A stretch of DNA of 64,000 nt. Source: Hyposmocoma kahamanoa (taxonomy: Eukaryota; Arthropoda; Insecta; Lepidoptera; Cosmopterigidae). The notes under the pieces were generated by a model. That model was given only the letters and a program-made list of their open reading frames with translations, did no database searches and was not told where the DNA came from. The stretch spans positions 4,735,864 through 4,799,863 of the forward strand of contig NW_020654080.1 of NCBI RefSeq assembly GCF_003589595.1, given 5' to 3'. Each line of letters begins with the position of its first letter. Position 1 is the stretch's first letter. Below are positions 22,173 through 32,500 of this stretch, one piece after another. The position numbers and the translations under genes were made by a program.

Positions 22173-22433
22173 GCTGCTTTTAAGCAGACGATTTCTTTAA
22201 AATGTGTCGGTTTGAAGTATACCAACCAAGCTTGCTCGAAATTTTTCCATTTTACTTACGGAGGCGTTTCGCCATGTACACCTTTTACTATAATTTATTT
22301 CCGAAATAGCCCCGGTTACAGAAATGAACATGGCTTCTTAAGACGTGTAAAGGCACGCAGATGCGTACGCTGTGTACATGGTAAAATTTTCTACAGAACA
22401 ACAAATATTATAACATTAACACATCAAAGGTAG

Positions 22434-23042
22434 AACAACAAAAGCAATTCAAATACCATACAGAAATGAAAGGAATTTTGTTTATTACCTATTAACTATC
22501 TATATTAAAATTATCTCTGTAATTCATTCATAACAACCATGTCTCAATTCAATTATCACAAAAGGACTTTATGCTAAAACTTTGTTCATTTAGTTCAGCA
22601 CACAAGGTGTCATCGACCTTACAACACAGGGCATTTAGTTACCACGCTAACTTGGCCTATACCTCTTTTCCTGCTCTAAAATATTGTGGCAAAAATAAAA
22701 GACGATAAATGGCGCATGAGGGGTCTTGGCAATTGGTCGATGGTACGTTGCACTAAGATAGTTGTGAATGCATAGAAAATGCAAGTGAACGTGATGAGCT
22801 CACCGCCTACTTAATAGAACGACTTCTCTATGGAACTATGATTACATGTATTTTTTATTTAGTATTATATAGTATTTTATTATATATTTCTTTAGGTATA
22901 GAACTCTGCTGAGAATATATTTCGTTATAAAGATACGCAACAAATTAGGTTGTAGATTCCTCGTTACCAGTAAAAGTATTGTAAATTAGAAAACTAGGAA
23001 ATCTAGAAATTTTGTATTGCAACCAGTCATCATCATCAACCC
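22434..23042. other. AT-rich sequence, nothing recognised
   Basis: No supported feature. Confidence 0.4.
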
Positions 23043-23240
23043 ATTATTTAACTGCCTCTGTGGCCAAACGGTTACCACTCTGGACTGCCACGCAGATGTC
23101 TCGGATTCGATTCCCGAACCGGGAGAAATATTTGTAAGGCCTACATCTATTCCTCTCGTACGTTTGGTTGTAATTTGTTGTTGTCCATGTGTGTGTCCAT
23201 GGCACCCGCGATACAGGGTTTCGCTAGTACGGTGCTATAA
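23043..23240 (+). mobile_element. tRNA-derived SINE family S3 (+)
   Basis: The head is ACTGCCTCTGTGGCCAAACGG and GGATTCGATTCCCGAACCGG. The body has GAGAAATATTTGTAAGGCC, CTATTCCTCTCGTACG, GTGTGTCCATGGCACCCGCG and ends near GGTGCTATAAATAG. Box A (TGGCCAAACGG) and box B (GGATTCGATTCCC) are well kept. Confidence 0.78.
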
Positions 23241-23807
23241 ATAGTTATTTGTTATGCAAGGCTACAAAATTCTTGACTCTCAAGAGAGCAAGCGAAGGCA
23301 ACTAAGATTGAACTACGAGCGTAGGAGAGTTTCATGGCACGAGACGCAAAACAACTTTGCTGCCGAGCGAAACACAACTTTTCACGTCACTATAGCGAGG
23401 GAAAGGGTAGATGAAACAAAAACAGTTGAACTATAAAACCTTATCTAATTAAAAGATAAAATTTATCTTTGGATGCGTTATGAATTTACACCGCATCAAT
23501 TTTTATTCTTACTTGTACTTTTATTTTGTGTGATTAAGTGATTATTGAAATTATTTTAGTTCTTCGACGAATTAAAATAATTTAATAACACAAAAAGTTA
23601 TCATTGTGAATTAAATGTCAACAATAATAAGAATAAAATATACCAACGGATTTATGTTATGTAAAGTAATGTACGACAAATCACTTAATAGAACGTGCCT
23701 TATTTTTTTTTCATCGAAAGAAAAAGTTTGGTGCACCACTTTTTTTTCTATTTCTAATGAGAAAGAAAGCCTTTCCGAGTTAGTGAGGTAAACAAAAACC
23801 CTACAAC

Positions 23808-24058
23808 CGGTCATACGTCCCATTGCCGGGCACAGGTCTCGTCGCAGACGAGGATTTAGGCCACCCTGGCCTTTTCCGAGGGTTGTGAACCTTCTTCGAC
23901 GTGCAGGTTTCATCACGATGTTTTCCTTCACCGAAAAGCTCATGATAAATTTCAAATTAAAATTTCGCACATAAATTCCGAAAATATCAGAGTTGTGAGC
24001 TCGAATTCGTACCCACAGCCTCTGTTTGATAGGCGATAGGTCAAACCATTGCACGGCT
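23808..24058 (-). mobile_element. tRNA-derived SINE, same family as 10575-10878
   Basis: It shares CGGGCACAGGTCTC, TTTTCCGAGGGTTGTG, TTCTTCGACGTGCAGG, GATGTTTTCCTTCACCG, CATAAATTCCGAAAA and CCTCTGTTTGATAGGCG (diverged head). The 147-codon minus-strand frame that spans it is not a gene. Confidence 0.75.
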
Positions 24059-24835
24059 TTTTTATATATTACCTATATATTTCGAATGTGCAGACGTTTT
24101 CGCAACAATGTACAAAGTGCAAGACTTCCTGGAAGTTACAAGTAGTTTTACAAAATATTACATCTCTGAAAGTAATAAGTACAAAATATAGATGTACATT
24201 AAAATTTTTCGTCTATGTCAACGTTTCTTAACAAAATAAATAACATAAAAGATAAATGAGCAAAGCCCACGGAAGTGTATTTATTTGATCTGTGGCAAAG
24301 GCTACACATTATCATCTCGGTTTCGCGTGGTTTTATAGACATTTTATCTCTTTGTTTTTTACGTAGAAGCCCATCCTTCTTTTAAAAATTCACATCATAT
24401 TAATTCAATTTTTTAGATCATGATTGAATGAATGGTGAGGACATTTTAACGGCTTTTATTTGACTTGAGTCGGTCACAGATTACTTAATAACACTCTATT
24501 TCGGTACTCTAAGTATTAATGATTACATCGGGTTATCAAAAACAACGACATAGACAAACCTGAAGAGATCTTCGATGGATGAATAAAGAATAAATAAACG
24601 ATGGATTATTATTTTGTTCATTTGGTTAAACATATACACTTGTGTGATGCAATATCTAAACACGATAAATTAATAAGTTGTCCAACATTTTTCACTATAG
24701 CAATTTTTCAAGTTCAAATAGCTTTGTAAAATGCTACTGCTACTAAATAGAAATATTAATTACGTGCGTACGTATAGAAATATATACATATACTTATGTA
24801 TAGTACGTAAGTATATATTACGTAATGTATATAAC
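24059..24835. other. AT-rich sequence, nothing recognised
   Basis: No supported feature. Confidence 0.4.
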
Positions 24836-24940
24836 GTCGGTTTGTTTGAAAAAACAAATATACGCGATTTAAATCCGGAAAAATAGTTTCATTTCCTATC
24901 TGTAACAATCGCGAAAACCTAAGAACTCGATAGAAATATA
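24836..24940 (-). repeat. End of the GCCCGAAACGT (PLE-like) element
   Basis: CGTCGGTTTGTTTGAAAAAAC, ATATACGCGATTTAAATCC, ATCGCGAAAACCTAAGAACTC and GATA match the inverted ends at 21110, 35130 and 53220. Only the outer ~105 bp are present. Confidence 0.65.
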
Positions 24941-25204
24941 TATTGTATATAGTGAAAACTGTGTAATTAGAAAAAAAAACACGTTACACACACAATTTTA
25001 AAAAACTATTTGATGGAAGGTGGAATGTGGATTCCCGACCGAAGTGCAGCAGTCACATGGTATTTCTTCATTGTTTCGTATTTACTTTTATTTTATTTTT
25101 GTTTTTTTACACAGTTCTGCACACTTGCGCGCGCAATTTAATATTTTTCGTATATATTTAACATGACGTTTGACTTCTGTTGTCTCAGATCACCTGTAGA
25201 ATTT

Positions 25205-25400
25205 TCAAATTTTTCGCTAATCCAACGGTATGCATTGTGGGCGCTTGATGAGGAGGTTCCGGGTTCGATTCCCGGTAGGCAATCTGGGAAATGAACTTTC
25301 TAATTTGAATATATTATTGTTGTTGTGGGTAGTGATCCGGAGGGAATTCGGTTACTCTAATATTCATAATACTGGGAATTGTCTATTTTGAGAACAGATA
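25205..25400 (+). mobile_element. tRNA-derived SINE family S4 (+)
   Basis: The head has AACGGTATGCATTGTGGGCG and CGGGTTCGATTCCCGGTAGG, a near-perfect box B and T-arm. A body with ATTGTTGTTGTGGG and GGAGGGAATTCGG follows. A second head of this family is at 50720-50800. It does not fold as a functional tRNA because the acceptor side is lost. Confidence 0.65.
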
Positions 25401-25440
25401 ATTAGAGTGATTGTCTTTCAGATAATATTGGTATTAAAAT

Positions 25441-25640
25441 GTGAAACACACAAAAAGCGGGTGCGGGTCGAGTCGGGCGCCTGTCGATTCGAGTCGGGCG
25501 CCAGTCGAGTCGAGTCGGGCGCCTGTCGGGTCGGGCGCAGTTCGGTTCGGGACCGCGGCGGGTCTAATTACATAATTATACGCACAACAAGACACCGAGT
25601 CGGGCAAGTGCGCTCGTCCCGCACCCGCTCTGTGTTTCAC
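25441..25640. mobile_element. 200-bp GC-rich MITE
   Basis: The left end GTGAAACACA ... AGCGGGTGCGGG faces CCCGCACCCGCT ... TGTGTTTCAC at the right end. The left half holds several tandem GAGTCGGGCGCC-type repeats, and GC content is far above the flanks. No clear target duplication is visible. Confidence 0.7.
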
Positions 25641-26589
25641 GCTTTATTATATTTTTTATACTAATTTCAAATGTCATGCATATCTGTTCAGAAACAACCG
25701 AATAATTCCGTTCATAGATTGTGCAATTAGAGCGGAGGCCAAGATGACTTCACTCGCTAACGCTTCGAAATCTTTTGCAAAAGACGAAAACCACGTTATA
25801 TCTTTACCACGAATAACTTTGATGACAAAAAGGGCATTCTGATAGCTCAATTCAAAATGTGAAATTCTACTTTCTTGTATACTGTGTGATGTATGTAATT
25901 CATTTTCGTCACAATTGTAACATCCATTAGTGGTTGAAAAGGGACATTTTTGTTACGTCAATAAAGCCCTACAGCGTCAAGAATGACCATTCTAAATAAA
26001 ACGTACCAGTACATTTTCCACCTAAATGGTTTGAGTTTAAATTCAATTTTCGCTAAATCACTCTGTAATTATTGTCTTTTTGTTACCAATATGTCGCCGC
26101 ACATTTTCGTCATTAGAAAGTTTCACTGTAATAACACTTCTGACGTGACAGCAATTGCTATTTTGGTGCCGTAATGTGATGAAAATTGAGTCTTGAATTA
26201 GCTTACTCGTAACCCGTGATGATTTGTGAAATTACATAATATAATTGATGACTAACGTTGAACGGAGTACCAATTTTCTAATAGGAACAATGTTATGTTT
26301 TGTGGATGCTACAAATTTCCACACGATATTTCTATACATTCTTGCGTGTTACACAGGGGTCAAAATGTTCTATTTCTTAAAAATCTTAACTGTTCTGCGA
26401 AGTACAGTAACTATGTAGTTTGTTAGTAGTCGTAAAAGGTGCCTATAACAGCCCATCAGGTTGTTTAAGGCAGTTGAACTACGGAATAACATTTCGGTTT
26501 GATAGATAATTTACTTAAAATAATATGAAAATTTGATGTAATTGTAATTAATAATGCAACAGTGAAAGTTTATTCTCCGATATAGTAGT
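25641..26589. other. AT-rich sequence, nothing recognised
   Basis: No supported feature. Confidence 0.4.
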
Positions 26590-26760
26590 AGATCGAAATA
26601 TTTGCATTAGCAAAATGTTTTGCGCAGAATGTCTTGCATTTGCCAGCGGTAATTTTCGCATTTGCCAACGCAAAACGTTTTATATTTGCTAGAGGGACAG
26701 TTTTGCATTTGCCAGCGCAAATACCTTGCATTTGTCAGCGGAAAAACTTACATTTGCAGA
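26590..26760 (+). repeat. Degenerate tandem repeat of 'GCATTTGCCAGCGCAAAA'
   Basis: The motif GCATTTGCCAGCGnAAAnnnTT recurs about six times at intervals of roughly 25-40 bases with many substitutions. It directly abuts the S1 SINE to its right. Confidence 0.7.
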
Positions 26761-26764
26761 GTAC

Positions 26765-26940
26765 TAAGACATAAGTTAACAAGTCCCACGTGCCTGTAAT
26801 TTCACCAGCACCCTTACCCTTCAAAACCGGAACACAGTAATGCTGGCATTACTGCTTGACGGCAAAAATAGGTAAGGTGGTGGCAGTACTACCCTGGATG
26901 AACTCTTTCACAACGAAATTTACTCTACTGCAACTATAAT
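26765..26940 (+). mobile_element. SINE family S1, 3' half (+)
   Basis: AAGACATAAGTTAACAAGTCCC, TTACCCTTCAAAACCGG, AATGCTGGCATTACTGC, AAAATAGGTAAGGTGG and GATGAACTCTTTCACAACG identify the 3' half of S1. GTGG is duplicated in this copy. Confidence 0.75.
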
Positions 26941-27029
26941 GTCATGGCGGTGATAATAACAAATCTTCAGGTTAGAGGTTTTTTTTATTACAAATTTATA
27001 ATTATTAATCACGTAAAAAATGGCAACAC

Positions 27030-27310
27030 CTTTTTTATTAAAAAAAAACGATTTCAAAATTTGTGTATTTGACAAGTTTTATCAAGTTTCATTGGAATCG
27101 GTTACCGGAAAGTGCCCGAAACCGGAATCATCCCCTAGTTTGCCACTCTTAGAGGTGGAATATATTCTTCAAATTTAAATAGGCACCTCTTTCCAAAAAC
27201 AAAAAAGTCATAGTCAATCAAGCCGGAGTAGGTAATCGCGTAACCTACACACACAAAAAATGCAGTCGTATTAAGAACCTCGTTTTTGAAATCGGTTAAA
27301 ACAAACGGCA
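27030..27310 (-). repeat. 'ACCGACYTCAAAA' repeat (-)
   Basis: The right end GTTTTTGAAATCGGTTAAAA is the inverted opening box. The inner blocks GAATCGGTTACCGGAAAGTGC and TCATCCCCTAGTTTGCC match the complement of 30703-30975. Confidence 0.6.
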
Positions 27311-27617
27311 TTTTAATTTGTAGAACTAGTAAATTGTGGACAGTTGGCAAAAGTGCAAAGCATGCGAACTTAACGGTACCTAGCTACATTTTTGCGTATT
27401 TTGCTCTTAAAAAAGTCTGCGTTACGAAAACTTCAATGAAAGATTGTCTTACCAAACCGAGAGTATTTTTAGCCTGCGCCAAATACTCTGCGACCTAGTT
27501 TGAACGATGCTTTTAGACCATTTCCGTAGTCCTTTCTGAATGTTATGAAATGGTAGTGACTGTAAATTAACCAATTTCATAAGACCCTACGTTTCTTACG
27601 TGCAGTAACGAATGTAT

Positions 27618-27651
27618 GTTTCTTTTTACATTAGATGTTGTAAAAAGAAAC
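27618..27651. repeat. Perfect 13-bp hairpin
   Basis: GTTTCTTTTTACA at 27618-27630 faces TGTAAAAAGAAAC at 27639-27651 across an 8-base loop. No function can be assigned. Confidence 0.6.
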
Positions 27652-28189
27652 GAATGAATGTTTTTTTAGGACTTTCGGACGAAGAGAATAAATAATAAAA
27701 AAAAATGTAAAATTGTTTTCGTTCAGAAAAGGATTGTCTTTTTTAGGTCTTTTGTAAGACACAATGAGGTTTTTAATGTAATTTAGGATATTATTACTAA
27801 GAATAAGTAAACGTATTAATCATACATTTTTAAACAGGCATGGCAGTGCACTGCCAAGAAGCGCGATTCTCGCACAATGAAGGTCTTTTTTGTGCAAAGG
27901 ATTGTCGAGAATCAATTAAAAGTTCGTCTTTTTCCGTATAAAATGATTTTCCTAAATCCGATTATAATGATTTCAATTGATGTTTTGTTTCCTTTTGTTC
28001 TGAACAGATATTTAATGTTAGGAATATAAAAGGACTTTTCATTTAGAGAAGATGTAGAAAATTAATTTAATTCTTAGTAAATAATTATAATAGTATGCTA
28101 GATTGTATTGTACTCTTGAATTGTCTCTGGGCAATGAAAAGTCTTCAATGACAAAGGCAATACAGTAAAGTAGCTAAGAAAAGAACAGC

Positions 28190-28545
28190 AGTCTATAGCG
28201 CTTGAACCTGGACCTCACCAGGTGTCCATCCATCGGCTGGGCACCTGGTGAGGGGCCTACCCACTAAGCGTCGTCCGGTGCACGGTCGCCATTGCAGAAT
28301 CTTTCCGCCCCAACGGCCATCGGTTCTCCTAGCTATGTGCCCCGCCCACTGCCACTTCAGCTGAGCAATTCTTCGAGCTATGTCGGTTACCTTAATTCTC
28401 CTATGGATTTCCTCATTTCTGATTCTATCACGTAGGGAAATACCGAGCATATTTCCCCATTGCCCGCTGAGTGACCTTGAGCCTCCTTATGAGGTCCATA
28501 GTGAGGAACCACGTTTCTGATCCATATGTGTTATATATATGTTAT
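28190..28545 (-). mobile_element. RTE-like LINE, 3' fragment of the reverse-transcriptase ORF
   Basis: The minus strand encodes MLGISLRDRIRNEE, then IARRIAQLKWQWAGHIARR and TGRRLVGRPLTR, the C-terminal signature of RTE-type endonuclease/reverse-transcriptase polyproteins. The same signature appears in the LINE at 57174-58840. Upstream codons match only after a frameshift, and the catalytic domain is absent, so it is a dead 5'-truncated copy. Confidence 0.8.
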
Positions 28546-28609
28546 AATAAGGGCTAGACAATGATATCGGTTTTCATAATGGTAAACTTTCAAAGGATAA
28601 GTCCAACAG

Positions 28610-28910
28610 GTTTTTTTATAATACCAAGTAACGGGACAAACAAGTCGTGCGCCTGGTGATAAGCGACACACTTATCCATAACAGTTGCAGTGACACTCAG
28701 AGCTTTAAATGGCAAAGATCTTATGGGCACCGCCACTGCGCCCGTCACCCTGAGACATAAGGTGACTAGTCCCAATGTGCCTGTTATTTCGTCAGCACCC
28801 TTATCCTTCTAAACTGAAACCCAGTAATGCTGACATTACTTCTTGGCGGCAGAAATAGGTAGGGTGGCAGTACTTCCCTGGATGAACTCTTTCTCAAAGC
28901 TCGAGCCATT
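28610..28910 (+). mobile_element. SINE family S1, nearly complete body (+)
   Basis: It runs from TATAATACCAAGTAACGGGAC through GTCGTGCGCCTGGTGATAAG, CAGAGCTTTAAATGGCAAAG, CACCCTGAGACATAAGG, AATGCTGACATTACTTC and GGCGGCAGAAATAGGTAGGG to GGATGAACTCTTTCTC. The tRNA-like head is missing. Confidence 0.78.
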
Positions 28911-29479
28911 CCAGATACCTGGTATTAATACATTCAAAGCCTAAATAATTCTATCTTTTGTTGTACCAGTCAAACGCTAGATTGAACACCAGCGTTTTTT
29001 TTTAACAAACCGTACTTTTGTGCTATCGTGTAATTAGTGACCGCAAAAATCATCGCGCGCATCAATCACTGGCAATAATATGACTCGTCATTATCTCGGA
29101 GAAATCGTCGTGAAAGCTAGCACGACTAAGGGCATGATACTTTTAGAGGTAAGTAGGCAATTACTGTCCAATATTGGCTCGGATGTACATTCGTATCAAA
29201 AAACTGTAGGAAAAGTATATTAAGCAGCTCTACGTTAGAAGTACAGATAACTTGATACGTCTAAATTTCACTTTCTTTCTTGACTTTGATATCCATAATG
29301 GATCCTTACATTAACGCAAAGAACCTTCGTTCATGTCATGCCAAACATCATTAATGTACACGTTAAGGTTTTAGTCAATGTTCTCTCGGCATTTTGTACT
29401 ATACTGTTCAGGCCAAAGCTGAGCATTAATAGCTTTCTGAGTATTTTTTAGACACTGATTTGTTTTTGTATTGTTTCAG
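28911..29479. other. Region upstream of the first F-box exon found
   Basis: A strong donor-like site (GAG|gtaagtagg at 29152) follows an open stretch from an ATG at 29080. Its frame ends in phase 0, whereas the exon at 29480 needs two bases from the previous exon, so the two do not join in frame. It could be chance or a non-coding exon. Confidence 0.3.
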
Positions 29480-29570
29480 GTCCCAAGATAACGAGGAAGC
29501 TGATAAGAATAATGACTCGGTGTCCAGGGTACCACCACACTGCCATATAACAATTAAATGTACAAGAGAG
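29480..29570 (+). CDS. Fbxo32: F-box gene, first exon found
   Basis: The acceptor is ttgtttcag and the donor GAGAG|gtaaag. Read with two bases from an unseen exon, it gives SQDNEEADKNNDSV, then PPHCHITIKCTRE, which runs in frame into IAGFNGLSEAV. The other frames stop. It has no usable ATG, so at least one more exon exists upstream. Confidence 0.8.
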
Positions 29571-32500
29571 GTAAAGACATTATTTAGAGCCTATCTACCT
29601 CAGTAATCCATCACCCACTCTTCAGTAAGATCTCTTTCTCGTGCTCGTTGAGCTATATTGACTTCTCACTGTAACCGCAACTTCACGTCGGCTGTCACTT
29701 GGCTGTTGGTCAGAATACAGATCTTTCCCGCAACCTTACTTACCTACTAAGTTAACAATAAAAATTACGAATACACAAACAAAACATCTCGGTTATCTTG
29801 TATCTAACAATGTTTTCCCAAGGAAACCTTCAAATCCAATTACCGGATGGACACATTCACTTAGGGTCTTAAGTTCCCTTTTCCGATCACAGGAAGCAAT
29901 TATCTTACCTCATTCTTTAGCAAGATACGGTTTCACTACTTAAGAATTTTTCTTTTGACTTGGAGAATTTTGTTTAGGGTGGTCTGGTATGTATTACAAT
30001 CACAATTAAACCAAATTCCTTTTCACTCAGCGTGGGAATCAATCACGATTTAGTGTCGCGTGGGTGCCTCTTGATGAATGTAAATTTCTCCAAATAGTCA
30101 AAACTTCCTGTAATTACTAAACTAGACACGTAGGTTGGCGAATGCCGTAAACCTACAAGTTAAGAAAGGCTGCTGCCCATCCCTTGGAAATACGTAAGGT
30201 TATACCTAACTTAACTTTCTACGACAACCACGTTGCCATTCATCGTCATCATCATTAAAGCGTATTGATAAACAGCCAACTGTTATGAAATACCTCGTAA
30301 AGATGGTCTCTTATTACTCAGATCGCAGGTTTCAATGGTCTGTCGGAAGCAGTTCGACGACTCGACTTCTCTTCAGCGGTGCGTGACGTGAGAAGATTCA
30401 ACTACATTTGTGCCCTGTTAGAGTTGCTGCTAGGAGGCCAAAGACTGACGCATTTACCCGGCGCTGCACAGAAGTTGCTACTGTCCATGTTGGAGCAACT
30501 TGCTGATCAAGGTAAGATATAAGTATGTGAAAAATATAGGTACGTAGATATAAGCCAGGCTTCTATTTATTATTGTGCAGATGCAGTACATTTAAGTTTA
30601 TTGGATACTTGAATGACCCCGATGCGAGATTATGAACTTCAAGACCTTTGCCTGCGGGCACTACCGTGCTCACGAAATGTACATACGTGTTGATATTTTT
30701 AATCGACTTAACAAGAAAGGAGAAGTTTCTTAATTCGACTGTATTTTTTTTTGTATGTTACGCGTTTGTGAACCGATTTTGATGATTCCTTTTTTGTTGG
30801 AAAGAGGATACCTCAGTATTGGTCCCATTTAAATTTGAAGGAAATATTCCACCTCTAAGGGAGGTAAACTAGGGGATGAATTCGGTTTCGCGCACTTTCC
30901 GGTAACCGATTTCAATAAAACTTGGTAAATAGACGTAATTCCACGAACTTTTGAGGTCGGTTTTACAACCAAAAACCTTGAGATATTCATTTCAAACACC
31001 TGAATTAATACAAAATATTAATTTGTTTTAAGTAGTATTAGAGCTCCTTGTGAAAGAGTTCGTCTAGGGTAGTACTACCACCTACCTATTTCGGCCGCGT
31101 TATAATTATGAAGGGTAAGGGGTGCTGGTGAAATGAAATTACAGGCACAAGCCCCATGCTTGTCAAATTAAGTTTCAGGGTGACGGCGCAGTGGCAGTGC
31201 CCCTCAGATCTTTGTGATTTAAAGTAATGAGTGGTGCTACAACTGTTACGGACAGGCGTGTCACTTACCACCAGGTGCTCGACTTGTTCGTCCCGTCACT
31301 TGGTCTCATGAAAAAAATTAGGACCGCTCAAATTTTCAACGCTATAATCCTTTTAAAGACAAAGTCTGTCCTAAGTTTTATAGTGATGTCTTCTTTATTT
31401 TTTTAAATTCTTTGTCGTCAGTGGCCGAATCGAAACAAAACCTAAACGCTTTACGAGCGCTACTGGTAGCTCTACAATCTTTACGCGAAGCAGAAAGAGG
31501 TTCATGCTGGGGACGGCCCTTGGGCTCCCGAGCGTTGTGGCGTCATCACGACCATGCTATACAGCGTATACATTCTATTGCACAGGCTATTTGCATACGT
31601 GGGGTAAGTTACTGTCTCTAGTATATGTGCTCCTGGTTTTCTGTATATAGACTTTTCTATATAATCCTGCAACCACAAAATTATTCGAGAAATTGATACG
31701 ACATATGAAACCGTAGGTAGTAGAGTCTCACTATTTGCTGAAGATCGATACCTCCAGTGGACACTACACCAACTTTTTTTAGGACATGTTATGTTTTTTT
31801 TCTATTTTTTGTTTCTTTATCTTTTTTTTTTCAAAATTCGTTTCTTTGTTTTTTCAACATATTAATAAAAACAAATATGGCTGTTTGAAAAATAACAGAA
31901 AATGACCAAAAAATAAAATTGGCGTAGTGTTAATTGAAGGTATCGAGACAGTGTCACAAAATTGAAATACATGATATTAAGACAGATGTGTAGGACTCGC
32001 AATCCGAGCATTTTTGGGAAGGGTTCAGAGAGAATAAGAAGCATAAATAAAAAAGATAATCTAGAAAAGGAGAATCATCTAGAAAAAGGGCTCATATAAC
32101 ATTTTTATCAAATCACTAATAATTTAAATTACAATCTGTAGTGTATTTGATGTATTATGATATAACACGTAAATATAATAATATTACATTAATTACTGTG
32201 GAATTTAAAATCCAAGCTGAAATAATTTTTTTTATTTCAGCCGGGACCAGAAGTAGTGCCTAAGCTTCACGATTTGCCTGAAGAATGTATCAGAGAAATT
32301 CTACTAAGGATACAAGACCACAGGGATTTAGATGTAAGTATGCTTTGTAAAGGTTGGTACTAGATCCCGACCTTCGTCTGCGTAGAATAAGTTCGAGTAG
32401 TCAGTAAACTACTATAGTATAGTAATACTATACTAAGTTTCATACAATGGCTTACCAATGGTTTCATAGTTTTTTATTGGTTCTCCATACAAACTTTCGT

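Noticed and set aside
22143..22433. 96-codon + frame with Cys/Arg-rich end as a gene
   Set aside because: It starts inside the arm of an inverted repeat, matches no family that I know and has no splice or codon evidence.
23611..24054. 147-codon minus frame as a gene
   Set aside because: It runs through a tRNA-derived SINE found in two other places; no protein motif.
25260..25300. Functional tRNA gene
   Set aside because: The T-arm (GGTTCGATTCC) is good, but no acceptor stem or complete cloverleaf forms, and a second head-only copy exists at 50.7 kb; it is a SINE head.
29080..29151. First coding exon of the F-box gene ending at a strong donor
   Set aside because: Its phase does not match the exon at 29480; the frame that would match has a TAG just before the donor.
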